64,000 nucleotides of DNA, from positions 1 to 64,000 of the forward strand of contig CANQEH010000004.1 in assembly GCA_947594835.1 (NCBI GenBank). The letters are read 5' to 3'. Source of the stretch: an uncultured Acetatifactor sp. (GTDB lineage: Bacteria > Bacillota > Clostridia > Lachnospirales > Lachnospiraceae). Positions 19,635 to 26,829 of this stretch are shown one piece after another. The translations under genes and the position numbers were made by a program. How positions within the stretch are numbered: the stretch's first letter is position 1; each line of letters opens with the position of its first letter. Below the pieces are notes generated by a model. The model did no database searches, was not told where the DNA came from, and worked only from the letters and a program-made list of their open reading frames with translations.

Positions 19635-20393
19635 TTAGGCGCTTCCCTGGCGCACCAGCTCCGTCAGCGCCTCCCGGCTGTCACACCCGGTCTTTTCCAG
19701 AATATGGGTCATGTGTTTTTTGACCGTGGCGTCGGAAATATACAGCGTCTGCCCGATCTCCTTGTTGGCCAGCCCAAGACATACCAGCCGTGCCACCTCC
19801 GCCTCCCTGTCCGTAAGCCCCATGGCCCGGAGCCTGAAATACACGGTCTGGGCGTCCTCCAGCCCGTCTTCCCCCTCCGGCGCCTCCTCCATAAAAGAGA
19901 CCGTCATGTTTTCCAGCTTCACCCGGACCGGCAGCGCCACCAGGGAAAAAATCCCCGTGTAGAGCACCGTCAGAAGAATCAGAGACAGGTAAGGGCCCAG
20001 GATCCGGGAAGGCTCCTCCATGCGGTACAGGCCGTTCACCAGATACACCGTCACCCCCAGCAGTCCTTCCAGTGCCGAAATCCGCCTTGCCGCTTCCATG
20101 GCTTTTGCCGCCTTCTGAAGTTCCATCCGGGTGACGTCCTTCCTGGGGTAGAACACCAGCCGGAATCCATTGCCAAAATCCTTTAAGAGCCCCACAGCCC
20201 ACATCAGGAACAAAAACACCGCTGCCAGGCATCCGGCAAGCCCCAGATCCAGATACCGGTACAGCCCGGAAACTCCCCCCGCCGCCGCTGCCGCCAGCGC
20301 CGCTCCCCCAGCAGACAGCCCGACCAATAGAAGCGTCAGCCTGTTCCCTGCAATCTTCCGTATCTGCTTCATCCACCTTCCCATACTTTCCAT
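19635..20393 (-). CDS. Membrane-anchored LuxR-type regulator
   Basis: 252 residues from ATG 20393 behind AAGGGAGG. Four hydrophobic segments in the first 170 residues (LTLLLVGLSAGGAALAAAAA, GLAGCLAAVFLFLMWAVGLL, LEGLLGVTVYLVNGLY, LSLILLTVLYTGIFSLVALP) are followed by a LuxR helix-turn-helix (LTDREAEVARLVCLGLANKE, then LYISDATVKKHMTHILEKTG). No receiver or ligand domain, so sensing probably occurs in the membrane part. First gene of an operon with two permeases and an ATPase, suggesting self-contained regulation of that transporter. Confidence 0.9.
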   Translation of the reverse strand: MESMGRWMKQIRKIAGNRLTLLLVGLSAGGAALAAAAAGGVSGLYRYLDLGLAGCLAAVFLFLMWAVGLLKDFGNGFRLVFYPRKDVTRMELQKAAKAMEAARRISALEGLLGVTVYLVNGLYRMEEPSRILGPYLSLILLTVLYTGIFSLVALPVRVKLENMTVSFMEEAPEGEDGLEDAQTVYFRLRAMGLTDREAEVARLVCLGLANKEIGQTLYISDATVKKHMTHILEKTGCDSREALTELVRQGSA

Positions 20394-20495
20394 ATTTTCC
20401 TCCCTTTCTGCCCCTGACACTGGCACTGCCCCTGCCCTTCGGATACACTCTCATGCTATCACAGCTGCGCTGTCTTTTCCATACCACCCAGACAA

Positions 20496-20527
20496 AGAGG
20501 AGGTAGTATTTTCATACTACCTCCTCT
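20496..20527 (-). terminator. Long perfect hairpin between mgtE and the LuxR operon
   Basis: A 14-bp perfect stem (20496-20509 with 20514-20527) with a four-base loop. It lies 64 bp after the mgtE stop and about 100 bp before the LuxR start codon, so it can be the mgtE terminator, an operator or a leader structure for the LuxR operon. On the minus strand the T-run after it is weak (TTTGTCT). The 5' arm contains AGGAGG four bases before an ATG. Confidence 0.55.
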
Positions 20528-20590
20528 GAACCGCTCCGTGGACATCCCGCCCCGGGAGCGCTCTCTGGTTTCCTCTTTGTTGTATTGTGC

Positions 20591-21943
20591 TCAGATCCCT
20601 AAGACCAGTGTCGCCACCCGGAAATACACCAGCAGGGACAGGGCGTCCACAATGGTGGTGATAAAGGGGCTTGCCATCACCGCCGGGTCAAAGCCCAGCC
20701 GCTTTGCCCCCACCGGGAGCAGGCATCCCACCAGCATGGCCATCAGCACCGCCGCCACCAGGGTCAGGCACACCGTCAGGGCAACAGCCGCCCCTACCTG
20801 GTCAAACAGCATCAGCTTGGCAAAATTAGTCGCCGCCAGCGTCAGGCCGCACAGCACTGCCACCCGGATCTCCTTCCAGATCACTCTTGGCACATCCCGG
20901 TATCCGATCTCCCCCAGGGAAAGGCCGCGGATAATGGTCACGCTGGCCTGGCCTCCGGCATTTCCCCCGGTATCCATCAGCATAGGGATAAAAACCGTCA
21001 GCGCCGTGCACACGCTCAGCGCCTCCTCAAAAGAAGCAATGATGGCCCCGGTAAAGGTGGCGGACACCATCAAGAGCAACAGCCAGGGAATCCTCTTCTG
21101 GTAGGTCTCCATCACGGAAGTCCGCATATAAGGCTTATCGCTGGGGACGATAGCCGCCATCTTCTCCATGTCCTCCGTGGTCTCTTCTTCCATGATATCC
21201 ACGATATCGTCCACGGTGATGATCCCCACCATCCGATTCTCGTTGTCCACCACCGGCATGGCGGTAAAGTCGTACTTTTTAAATTGAGCCGCCACCTGCT
21301 CCTGATCCATCAGCGTGTTGATGGAGATGACGTTTTCGTGCATGATATCGCTGATGACCTCGTCCGGGCCGCTGAGCAGCAGATACCGCAGGGCTACTGT
21401 GCCCACCAACCTCCGCTTGGGATCCAGCACATAACAGATATTGATGGTCTCGCTGTCCAGCCCCACCTCACGGATCCGCTGGATGGCCTCCGCCACCGTA
21501 ACATTTTCCTTTAAGGCCACATACTCCACCGTCATGATGCTGCCGGCAGAGTCCTCCGGGTAGCGCAGCAGGTGATTGATGGCCTGCCTGGTGTCCGGCT
21601 TGGCATTTTCCAGCAGTTTGTCCACCACGTTGGCAGGCATTTCCTCCAGCAAATCCGCCGCATCGTCCGCCATCAGGTTGTCGATGACGGTAGCCGCCTC
21701 CCTGTCGGAGAGGGAGGTGATGATCAGCTGCTGGCTGTCCACCTCCAGATAAGAAAACACATCCGCCGCCAGATCCTTTGGCAGGATGCGGAACACCTTT
21801 AACAGGGCCTCCTCGTCCAGCTGCTCCATCAGGGACGCAATATCCGCTTCATTCATCTCCCCCAGGAACTGACGCAGCCCGGTGTATTGCTTGGTGTCAA
21901 GAAGCGCAAGAAGCTCCTGTAGTTCTCTCTTCTCCATATCCAT
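20591..21943 (-). CDS. mgtE: Magnesium transporter MgtE
   Basis: 450 residues, the usual size. N-terminal MgtE_N helical domain (about 1-130; LPKDLAADVFSYLEVDSQQ, DDAADLLEEMP), two CBS domains (about 135-255, including MPVVDNENRMVGIITVDDIV), and five membrane helices with the pore signature PMLMDTGGNAGGQAS. Mg2+ binding to the N and CBS domains gates this channel-like transporter. Start ATG 21943 behind AAGGAG; the start codon and this site lie within a structured leader described separately. No M-box riboswitch is recognised upstream. Confidence 0.96.
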   Translation of the reverse strand: MDMEKRELQELLALLDTKQYTGLRQFLGEMNEADIASLMEQLDEEALLKVFRILPKDLAADVFSYLEVDSQQLIITSLSDREAATVIDNLMADDAADLLEEMPANVVDKLLENAKPDTRQAINHLLRYPEDSAGSIMTVEYVALKENVTVAEAIQRIREVGLDSETINICYVLDPKRRLVGTVALRYLLLSGPDEVISDIMHENVISINTLMDQEQVAAQFKKYDFTAMPVVDNENRMVGIITVDDIVDIMEEETTEDMEKMAAIVPSDKPYMRTSVMETYQKRIPWLLLLMVSATFTGAIIASFEEALSVCTALTVFIPMLMDTGGNAGGQASVTIIRGLSLGEIGYRDVPRVIWKEIRVAVLCGLTLAATNFAKLMLFDQVGAAVALTVCLTLVAAVLMAMLVGCLLPVGAKRLGFDPAVMASPFITTIVDALSLLVYFRVATLVLGI

Positions 21944-22043
21944 AGCATTTCTCCTTATGTGGTTTTACAGACGTCAGGGACAGAGCCGCCCGGCTCTTCC
22001 TACTTCGGACAGGAACAGGGCTTTCCGCCGTTTTTGTCTTCAT
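21897..22043 (-). CDS. Possible leader peptide (48 codons) overlapping the mgtE start
   Basis: ATG 22043 is preceded by GGGGAGG eight bases upstream, a strong ribosome binding site. The frame (MKTKTAESPVPVRSRK...) runs 48 codons, passes the mgtE start in another frame and stops 47 bases inside mgtE. Overlap of this kind suggests translational coupling or competition. Leader peptides control Mg2+ transport genes in enterobacteria (mgtL), which is only an analogy. Whether it is translated is unknown. Confidence 0.45.
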   Translation of the reverse strand: MKTKTAESPVPVRSRKSRAALSLTSVKPHKEKCYGYGEERTTGASCAS

Positions 22044-22071
22044 AAAACCACCTCCCCTCAAATGCTATGTT
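21941..22071 (-). promoter_or_regulatory. Structured mgtE leader RNA (candidate cis-regulator)
   Basis: The predicted transcript starts near 22071 and folds at once: 22060-22069 pairs perfectly over 10 bp with 21941-21950, which contains the mgtE start codon. After a symmetric 8x8 purine-rich internal loop, 22043-22051 pairs over 9 bp with 21959-21967. A 4-bp helix (22036-22039 with 21969-21972) and a terminal hairpin (21982-21987 with 21992-21997) extend it. The mgtE Shine-Dalgarno (21951-21958) and that of the upstream frame (22052-22059) face each other in the internal loop. Confidence 0.65.
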
Positions 22072-22077
22072 ACTTTC

Positions 22078-22106
22078 ATTCTAGTCTCCGGCCCGCTCTT
22101 TGTCAA
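22078..22106 (-). promoter_or_regulatory. mgtE promoter
   Basis: Minus strand TTGACA (22101-22106), 17-bp spacer, TAGAAT (22078-22083). It overlaps the last codons and stop of the YigZ-family gene, whose stop codon is at 22081-22083. Confidence 0.8.
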
Positions 22107-22737
22107 GAAAGGAAAGCGCTTTTCCCCTGCGCACCTGGGCCCTGCCCCCGGTGGCCTCCACAATTTTTTGCCGCAGCCCTTCCTCCTGTTCCCAGCCCAC
22201 CAGGAGCCGGAGCCTGACCTTCTCCCCGTATTCGCTGGAAACCGGCTCTATCCCGGCGTTTCCCATCAGGGACAGCACTTTTCCCACGCCGTTGTAATCC
22301 GTCTCCACCTCCAGCTCATAGCCGGAGCGCATCCAGCCCAGCTTACAGTGGGCAAGCCCCTCCTGCACCGCCCGGGTGTAGGCCCGCACCAGCCCCCCTG
22401 TGCCTAACAGAACGCCGCCAAAGTACCGGGTCACCACCACCGCCGCGTCGCGGACGCCCTGCCCGGTCAGCACCTCCAGCATGGGCCGCCCGGCAGTGCC
22501 CCCCGGCTCCCCGTCGTCGCTGCAGCGGCTCACTTCCCCCCTTGGCCCGATACAGAACGCAGAACAATTGTGCCTGGCGTCCCAGTACTTCTTCTTCATC
22601 TCCTCGATGAAACGAACCGCCTCCTCCTCGCTTGCGCAGGGCCGCAGAGTGGCGATAAAGCGTGATTTCTTTTCCTCATATTCCCCCTGGCCGCCCTCTA
22701 AGAGGACGCGGTAGGGTTCGGCGTGTCTTTCGGTCAT
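22081..22737 (-). CDS. YigZ/IMPACT family protein
   Basis: 218 residues from ATG 22737 behind CAGGAGG. N-terminal IMPACT domain with KKSRFIATLRPCASEEEAV, DARHNCSAFCIG, RCSDDGEPGGTAGRPML and VVVTRYFGGVLLGTGGLVRAY; C-terminal DUF1949-like domain (ELEVETDYNGVGKVLSLM). Relatives bind nucleic acids or ribosome-associated factors; the bacterial role is not settled. Divergent from the penicillin-binding protein gene. Confidence 0.93.
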   Translation of the reverse strand: MTERHAEPYRVLLEGGQGEYEEKKSRFIATLRPCASEEEAVRFIEEMKKKYWDARHNCSAFCIGPRGEVSRCSDDGEPGGTAGRPMLEVLTGQGVRDAAVVVTRYFGGVLLGTGGLVRAYTRAVQEGLAHCKLGWMRSGYELEVETDYNGVGKVLSLMGNAGIEPVSSEYGEKVRLRLLVGWEQEEGLRQKIVEATGGRAQVRRGKALSFLDKERAGD

Positions 22738-22832
22738 GACGGTGCCTCCTGACATTTCTTCATCTTATAATTTCTTCCTTTTAAATTTCTTCCCCTTAAA
22801 ATTCTTAAATTTCTGAATCTTGCAGGAATTGC

Positions 22833-22861
22833 TTTATTTACCTTCCGTTTTTTGGTATAAT
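22833..22861 (+). promoter_or_regulatory. Promoter of the class A PBP gene
   Basis: TATAAT at 22856-22861 with a weak -35 (TTTATT, 22833-22838) at 17 bp. About 50 bases upstream of the start codon. Confidence 0.55.
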
Positions 22862-22913
22862 AGACTGTAAAAATGTAATCGTCTCTTTGACGGAATGCAG
22901 AAAGGGATCTTTT

Positions 22914-25625
22914 ATGAATTATAGCAAAAGCGGTGTCCGCGCACAACAGCGGGCTTTAAACTCTAAACTGACCAAGCTGGAACGGAAGTTTCTCCTCAGT
23001 CTGGTAAAGCTGGCGCTGGTTGCTGCGGCAGGGCTGTGCATCTGCGGCGTGGCCGCGGGCCTGGGTGTTTTTAAGGGCATCCTGTCCTCCACCCCCACCA
23101 TCCGCCTGGGGGACGTAGTGGCCTCCGGACAGGCCACCATCGTCTATGACTGCGAGGGGAACGAGCTGGACCAATATGTGACCGCCAACTCAAACCGCAT
23201 CCCCGTCTCCTCCATCGATATGCTGCCCGAATACCTGGGACAAGCCTTCGTGGCCATCGAGGATCAGCGCTTTTTCCAGCACAACGGCATCGACTATGAG
23301 GGCATCGCCCGGGCGGGCTACCAGTTCATCAAGACCCTGGGCGACGAACAGCAGGGCGCCAGCACCATCACCCAGCAGCTCTTAAAGAACACCGTCTTCA
23401 CCAGCTGGACCGAGGAGGGGGACAACCTCATCAAAAAGATCAAGCGCAAGGTGCAGGAACAGTATCTGGCGCTGGAGATCGAGAAATACTACGAAAAAGA
23501 CGACATCCTGCTCAATTACATGAACGCCATCAACCTGGGCCAGAACACGCTGGGCGTGGAAGCGGCTGCCCTGCGATATTTCGGCAAATCCGCCAGCGAC
23601 CTGACCGTCTCGGAGGCCGCCGTCATCGCCAGCATCACCCAGAACCCCTACAAATACAATCCCCTGCGCTTTCCGGAGGAAAACGTCAAGCGCCGCAAGA
23701 CCTGTCTGGATCATATGCTGGAAGCGGAATATATCACAAAGGCCCAGTATGACCAGGCCCTGGCGGACACGGAAGACGTGTACCAGCGCATCCAGCTCCA
23801 CGACGAGGACTACCGGGAGAGCACTGTGACCACCGCCGGTTCCTATTTCTCCGACGCCGTCTATGCGCAGGTGAAAAAGGATCTGGTGGAGATCGCCGGG
23901 TACTCCGACACCATGGCTGAGAACCTGCTGACCTCTGGCGGACTGCGCATCGAGTCCACCATGGATCCCACCATCCAGGCCATCGCCGACGAGGAATTTG
24001 CCAACCCCGACAACTTCCCCGACAACGTGGACTGGTATTTAAACTATGCCCTGACCATCTACGACAGCCAGGATGAGGCCCACAATTACAGCAAGGAAAA
24101 CATGATGAGCTGGTTTAAGGCCAACAAGAGCAGCAGCTTTAACCTGATCTTCCACTCCCAGGACGACGCCTACGCTGCCATCGACACCTACCGCGCCGCC
24201 ATGATGGAAGAACTGATGCTGGAGGACACGGGGGACAATTATGAGGAGACCGTCTCCATGACCCCCCAGCCCCAGGCTGCAATGGTCATCGAGGATCACC
24301 ACACCGGCTATGTGGTGGCCATAGTAGGCGGCCGCGGCACGAAGGAGGGGCGGCGTACCTTAAACAGGGCGGTCAACGCCCTGCGCTCCCCGGGCTCTAC
24401 CTTTAAGCCCCTGGCGGCCTTTGCCCCCGCTTTGGACAGCGCAGGCCAGACCCTGGCCAACGTCTATCTGGACGCCCCCTTCAACTATGCAAACGGCACG
24501 CCCGTGGACAACTGGTACAAGACGGGCTATCGCGGCATCCAGAACATCCGCGCCGCCATCCGGGATTCCTTAAACATTGTCAGCGTGAAGACCTTCACCG
24601 TGATCGGCCCCCAGCTGGGCTACGATTATCTGCTGGATTTCGGCTTTACCAGCCTGACGGATCACGCCGTCATCAACAACGAGGTTTACTCCGACGTCCA
24701 GCAGTCCACGGTATTGGGCGGCCTGACCTACGGCGTTTCCCCCTATGAGCTGAACGCCGCCTACGCCGCCATCGCCAATATGGGAACTTATGTGGTGCCC
24801 AAGCTCTACACCCGTGTCACCGACCCGGACGGGAATGTGATCTTAGACAACACCAATCCCCCCTCCCGGCAGGTGATCAAGGAGAGCACCGCCTTCCTCA
24901 TCACCGACGCCATGGTGGACTGCGCCACCACAGGCACCGGCACCAAGGCAAGGTTCTCCAATATGTCCATCGCCGTCAAGACGGGAACCTCCACCGGCCC
25001 CAAGGACGCATGGCTGGCCGGTTTCACGCCCTACTACACCTGCTCCGTCTGGACAGGGTATGACAACAGCATTAAGATGTCGGACACCGACACCTCCAAA
25101 AAGCTGTGGCGGGCCGTCATGTCCCGGGTGCATGAGAACCTTCCCAACGAGTCCTTTATCCGGCCCCAGGGAATCGTACAGGCCCAGGTATGCCGCCAGT
25201 CCGGCAAGCTGCCCATCCCCGGCCTCTGTGACAGCTATGTGTACACGGAGTATTTTGCAGAGGGCACGGTGCCCGTGGACAGCTGCAACGTCCATTACCA
25301 GGGCGAGATCTGCGAGTACGATATGCTGCCTGCAAGCCCCGGCTGCCCGTTTAAGATCACAGGCGTTCTGGAACTGCCGCTGGTGGAAGACCAGTCCCTG
25401 CTCTCCGGCTCCACCACCATCACCGTCAACCCGGACGGCACCCAGACGGTGAACCAGCCGGCCATCGCCAATGTGTGCCAGCACGACGACCTCTTTTATG
25501 CAAACCCCGACTACGAGTCGATCCTGTCTTCCCAGCAGTGGGAGCTGGAACAGCGCAGAGCGGCGGCTGCTGCCGCGGCTGCCCAGGCGGCGGCCAACCA
25601 GGCCCCTGCCCAGCCAATACAGTAG
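22914..25625 (+). CDS. Class A penicillin-binding protein (PBP1A-like)
   Basis: 903 residues from ATG 22914 behind AAAGGG. Short basic cytoplasmic tail, one membrane anchor (LVKLALVAAAGLCICGVAAG), a GT51 glycosyltransferase domain (EDQRFFQHNGIDYEGIARA, GASTITQQLLKN), then a transpeptidase domain with SxxK (SPGSTFKPLAAF), SxN (DSLNIVSVK) and KTGTS. It polymerises and cross-links peptidoglycan on the outer face of the membrane. The C-terminal tail is Ala/Gln-rich (AAAAAAAQAAANQAPAQ), probably disordered. Single-gene unit closed by a strong terminator. Confidence 0.96.
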   Translation: MNYSKSGVRAQQRALNSKLTKLERKFLLSLVKLALVAAAGLCICGVAAGLGVFKGILSSTPTIRLGDVVASGQATIVYDCEGNELDQYVTANSNRIPVSSIDMLPEYLGQAFVAIEDQRFFQHNGIDYEGIARAGYQFIKTLGDEQQGASTITQQLLKNTVFTSWTEEGDNLIKKIKRKVQEQYLALEIEKYYEKDDILLNYMNAINLGQNTLGVEAAALRYFGKSASDLTVSEAAVIASITQNPYKYNPLRFPEENVKRRKTCLDHMLEAEYITKAQYDQALADTEDVYQRIQLHDEDYRESTVTTAGSYFSDAVYAQVKKDLVEIAGYSDTMAENLLTSGGLRIESTMDPTIQAIADEEFANPDNFPDNVDWYLNYALTIYDSQDEAHNYSKENMMSWFKANKSSSFNLIFHSQDDAYAAIDTYRAAMMEELMLEDTGDNYEETVSMTPQPQAAMVIEDHHTGYVVAIVGGRGTKEGRRTLNRAVNALRSPGSTFKPLAAFAPALDSAGQTLANVYLDAPFNYANGTPVDNWYKTGYRGIQNIRAAIRDSLNIVSVKTFTVIGPQLGYDYLLDFGFTSLTDHAVINNEVYSDVQQSTVLGGLTYGVSPYELNAAYAAIANMGTYVVPKLYTRVTDPDGNVILDNTNPPSRQVIKESTAFLITDAMVDCATTGTGTKARFSNMSIAVKTGTSTGPKDAWLAGFTPYYTCSVWTGYDNSIKMSDTDTSKKLWRAVMSRVHENLPNESFIRPQGIVQAQVCRQSGKLPIPGLCDSYVYTEYFAEGTVPVDSCNVHYQGEICEYDMLPASPGCPFKITGVLELPLVEDQSLLSGSTTITVNPDGTQTVNQPAIANVCQHDDLFYANPDYESILSSQQWELEQRRAAAAAAAAQAAANQAPAQPIQ

Positions 25626-25649
25626 ACAGGCCGCCTGGTGCGGGCCAAA

Positions 25650-25684
25650 AAGAGCTGAAAGGGAATATCACCCTTTCAGCTCTT
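25650..25684. terminator. Bidirectional terminator between PBP and small helical protein
   Basis: Fourteen-base-pair perfect stem (25650-25663 with 25671-25684), with ATTTTT after it on the plus strand and TTTT on the minus. The last codons and stop of the minus-strand gene lie inside the stem and loop. Confidence 0.85.
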
Positions 25685-25943
25685 CGATTTTTCCCTGCAG
25701 CTCTTCGATGCCGGAGAGCGCATTGCGGATGGCAGTGCAGTAAGTTTCCATATCCGGGTCCGGATGAGCGCCGCATTTTTCATAATACAGCCTGCCCAGT
25801 TCCCGGTAATTTTTCTTGACAACATCCCTGCAGGTGGCAATCTGGTTTTTCAGTTTCAGAATCTCCGCCGTCTCCCTGGCCTTTCCGGCCACTTCCATCC
25901 CCTTTTCGGTAATGGTATCTCCCAATTTCTCAATAAAATCCAT
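25668..25943 (-). CDS. Small coiled-coil protein, 91 residues
   Basis: Starts at ATG 25943 (MDFIEKLGDTITEKGMEVAGK) behind AAGGAGG. The N-terminal half resembles the helical stretch that precedes zinc ribbons in several Lachnospiraceae proteins (KARETAEILKLKNQIATC, then YRELGRLYYEKCG), but the zinc ribbon is absent. The C-terminal 25 residues are a short coiled coil (ALSGIEELQGKIEELKG). Cytoplasmic; function unknown. It has its own promoter and shares its terminator with the PBP gene. Confidence 0.8.
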   Translation of the reverse strand: MDFIEKLGDTITEKGMEVAGKARETAEILKLKNQIATCRDVVKKNYRELGRLYYEKCGAHPDPDMETYCTAIRNALSGIEELQGKIEELKG

Positions 25944-25992
25944 GTCGTCCTCCTTTTTGCGCCCTCCGCGGCGCAACTTACTTTCTATTTCC

Positions 25993-26021
25993 AGTATACC
26001 GCAGCGGACTCGTGAAGTAAA
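25993..26021 (-). promoter_or_regulatory. Promoter of the small coiled-coil gene
   Basis: Minus strand TTTACT (26016-26021), 17-bp spacer, TATACT (25993-25998), 50 bases upstream of the start codon. Confidence 0.65.
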
Positions 26022-26122
26022 GTCACAAAACCTGTGGCGCGAAAAGGAAATCTGTGATATACTGTGTTGTATGACGGCAGCCGCCCGCATCAAATCCACA
26101 TCATACATAAGGGGATAAAATT

Positions 26123-26413
26123 ATGAACCAACCGCTATACACCACGCTCAAGGTGCACAACGAAATGGAACTCTGCGAGATATACGACTTATCCTGCAAA
26201 GCCCTGATCGAGCAGGCGCTTCTCAAAGAGCGCATCTCGTTCTATATCCGCTGGGCCAAGCCCTCCCTCTTCCACCGCAGGAGAACCGCCTGCACCTTCT
26301 GCGTCAACGAGAGCGCAGCGGCGACGGCAGAGGACATCGTGCGCTCCATCTGCGATGAGGGCGGATATACGGTGAAGTTCCTTCTGCGCAGATCCCAGAA
26401 TCAATATCTGTAA
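26123..26413 (+). CDS. Hypothetical protein, 96 residues
   Basis: Soluble basic protein starting at ATG 26123 behind AGGGGATA. It has two Cys (TACTFCVNE) that do not form a full zinc site, a mixed alpha/beta pattern and a C-terminus of FLLRRSQNQYL. No family recognised. Followed directly by a strong terminator, so it is a single-gene unit. Confidence 0.7.
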   Translation: MNQPLYTTLKVHNEMELCEIYDLSCKALIEQALLKERISFYIRWAKPSLFHRRRTACTFCVNESAAATAEDIVRSICDEGGYTVKFLLRRSQNQYL

Positions 26414-26417
26414 ACAC

Positions 26418-26452
26418 GCGGCGCTCTCCCACACAAAAAAGGAGAGCGCCGC
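26418..26452 (+). terminator. Terminator after the 96-residue gene
   Basis: Twelve-base-pair perfect stem (26418-26429 with 26441-26452), A-rich loop, followed by CTCTTT. Five bases after the stop codon. Confidence 0.8.
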
Positions 26453-26482
26453 CTCTTTCCGGCAGCCCTCTCCTTCCGTCTT

Positions 26483-26827
26483 TCATGTCACTGCAATTTC
26501 CTTGATGTTAAACTCATTCCCCTGTACAAGATAGGTGTGCTCGCTTCCGCAATGGGGGCATATCTTGGCATACTGCACCGTCCCGTACTCCTGCCCGCAG
26601 TCTTCGCAGCGGGTGACCGCCGGAATGGTCTCGATGGCAAGGGCCGCATTTTCCAGAATCGGCTCCCGCTTCACCGCCCAATTCCAGCAATCCGTCAGCA
26701 GCTCATGGACGACCCCTGTGACTTCGCCGATCTCCAGCGTCACCGTCTCCACGCTCTTTACCTGATTCTGCTCCGCCACTTCCTTCACGTCGCGGATGAC
26801 ATAAAATACAACGCCCAGCTCGTGCAT
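26483..26827 (-). CDS. hypA: Hydrogenase maturation nickel metallochaperone HypA
   Basis: 114 residues from ATG 26827, giving the essential MHELG start whose His2 and N-terminus bind nickel. Zinc site intact: CEDCGQEY...CPHCGSEH. HypA delivers Ni to [NiFe]-hydrogenase together with HypB. No other hyp or hydrogenase gene is in the window. The upstream flavoprotein's stop is 2 bp before this start, so the two are cotranscribed and probably coupled. Confidence 0.92.
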   Translation of the reverse strand: MHELGVVFYVIRDVKEVAEQNQVKSVETVTLEIGEVTGVVHELLTDCWNWAVKREPILENAALAIETIPAVTRCEDCGQEYGTVQYAKICPHCGSEHTYLVQGNEFNIKEIAVT

Positions 26828-26829
26828 AC

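Noticed and set aside
21941-22071. M-box (Mg2+) riboswitch upstream of mgtE
   Set aside because: The leader is only about 130 nt and I cannot find the M-box core; the observed helices do not match it.
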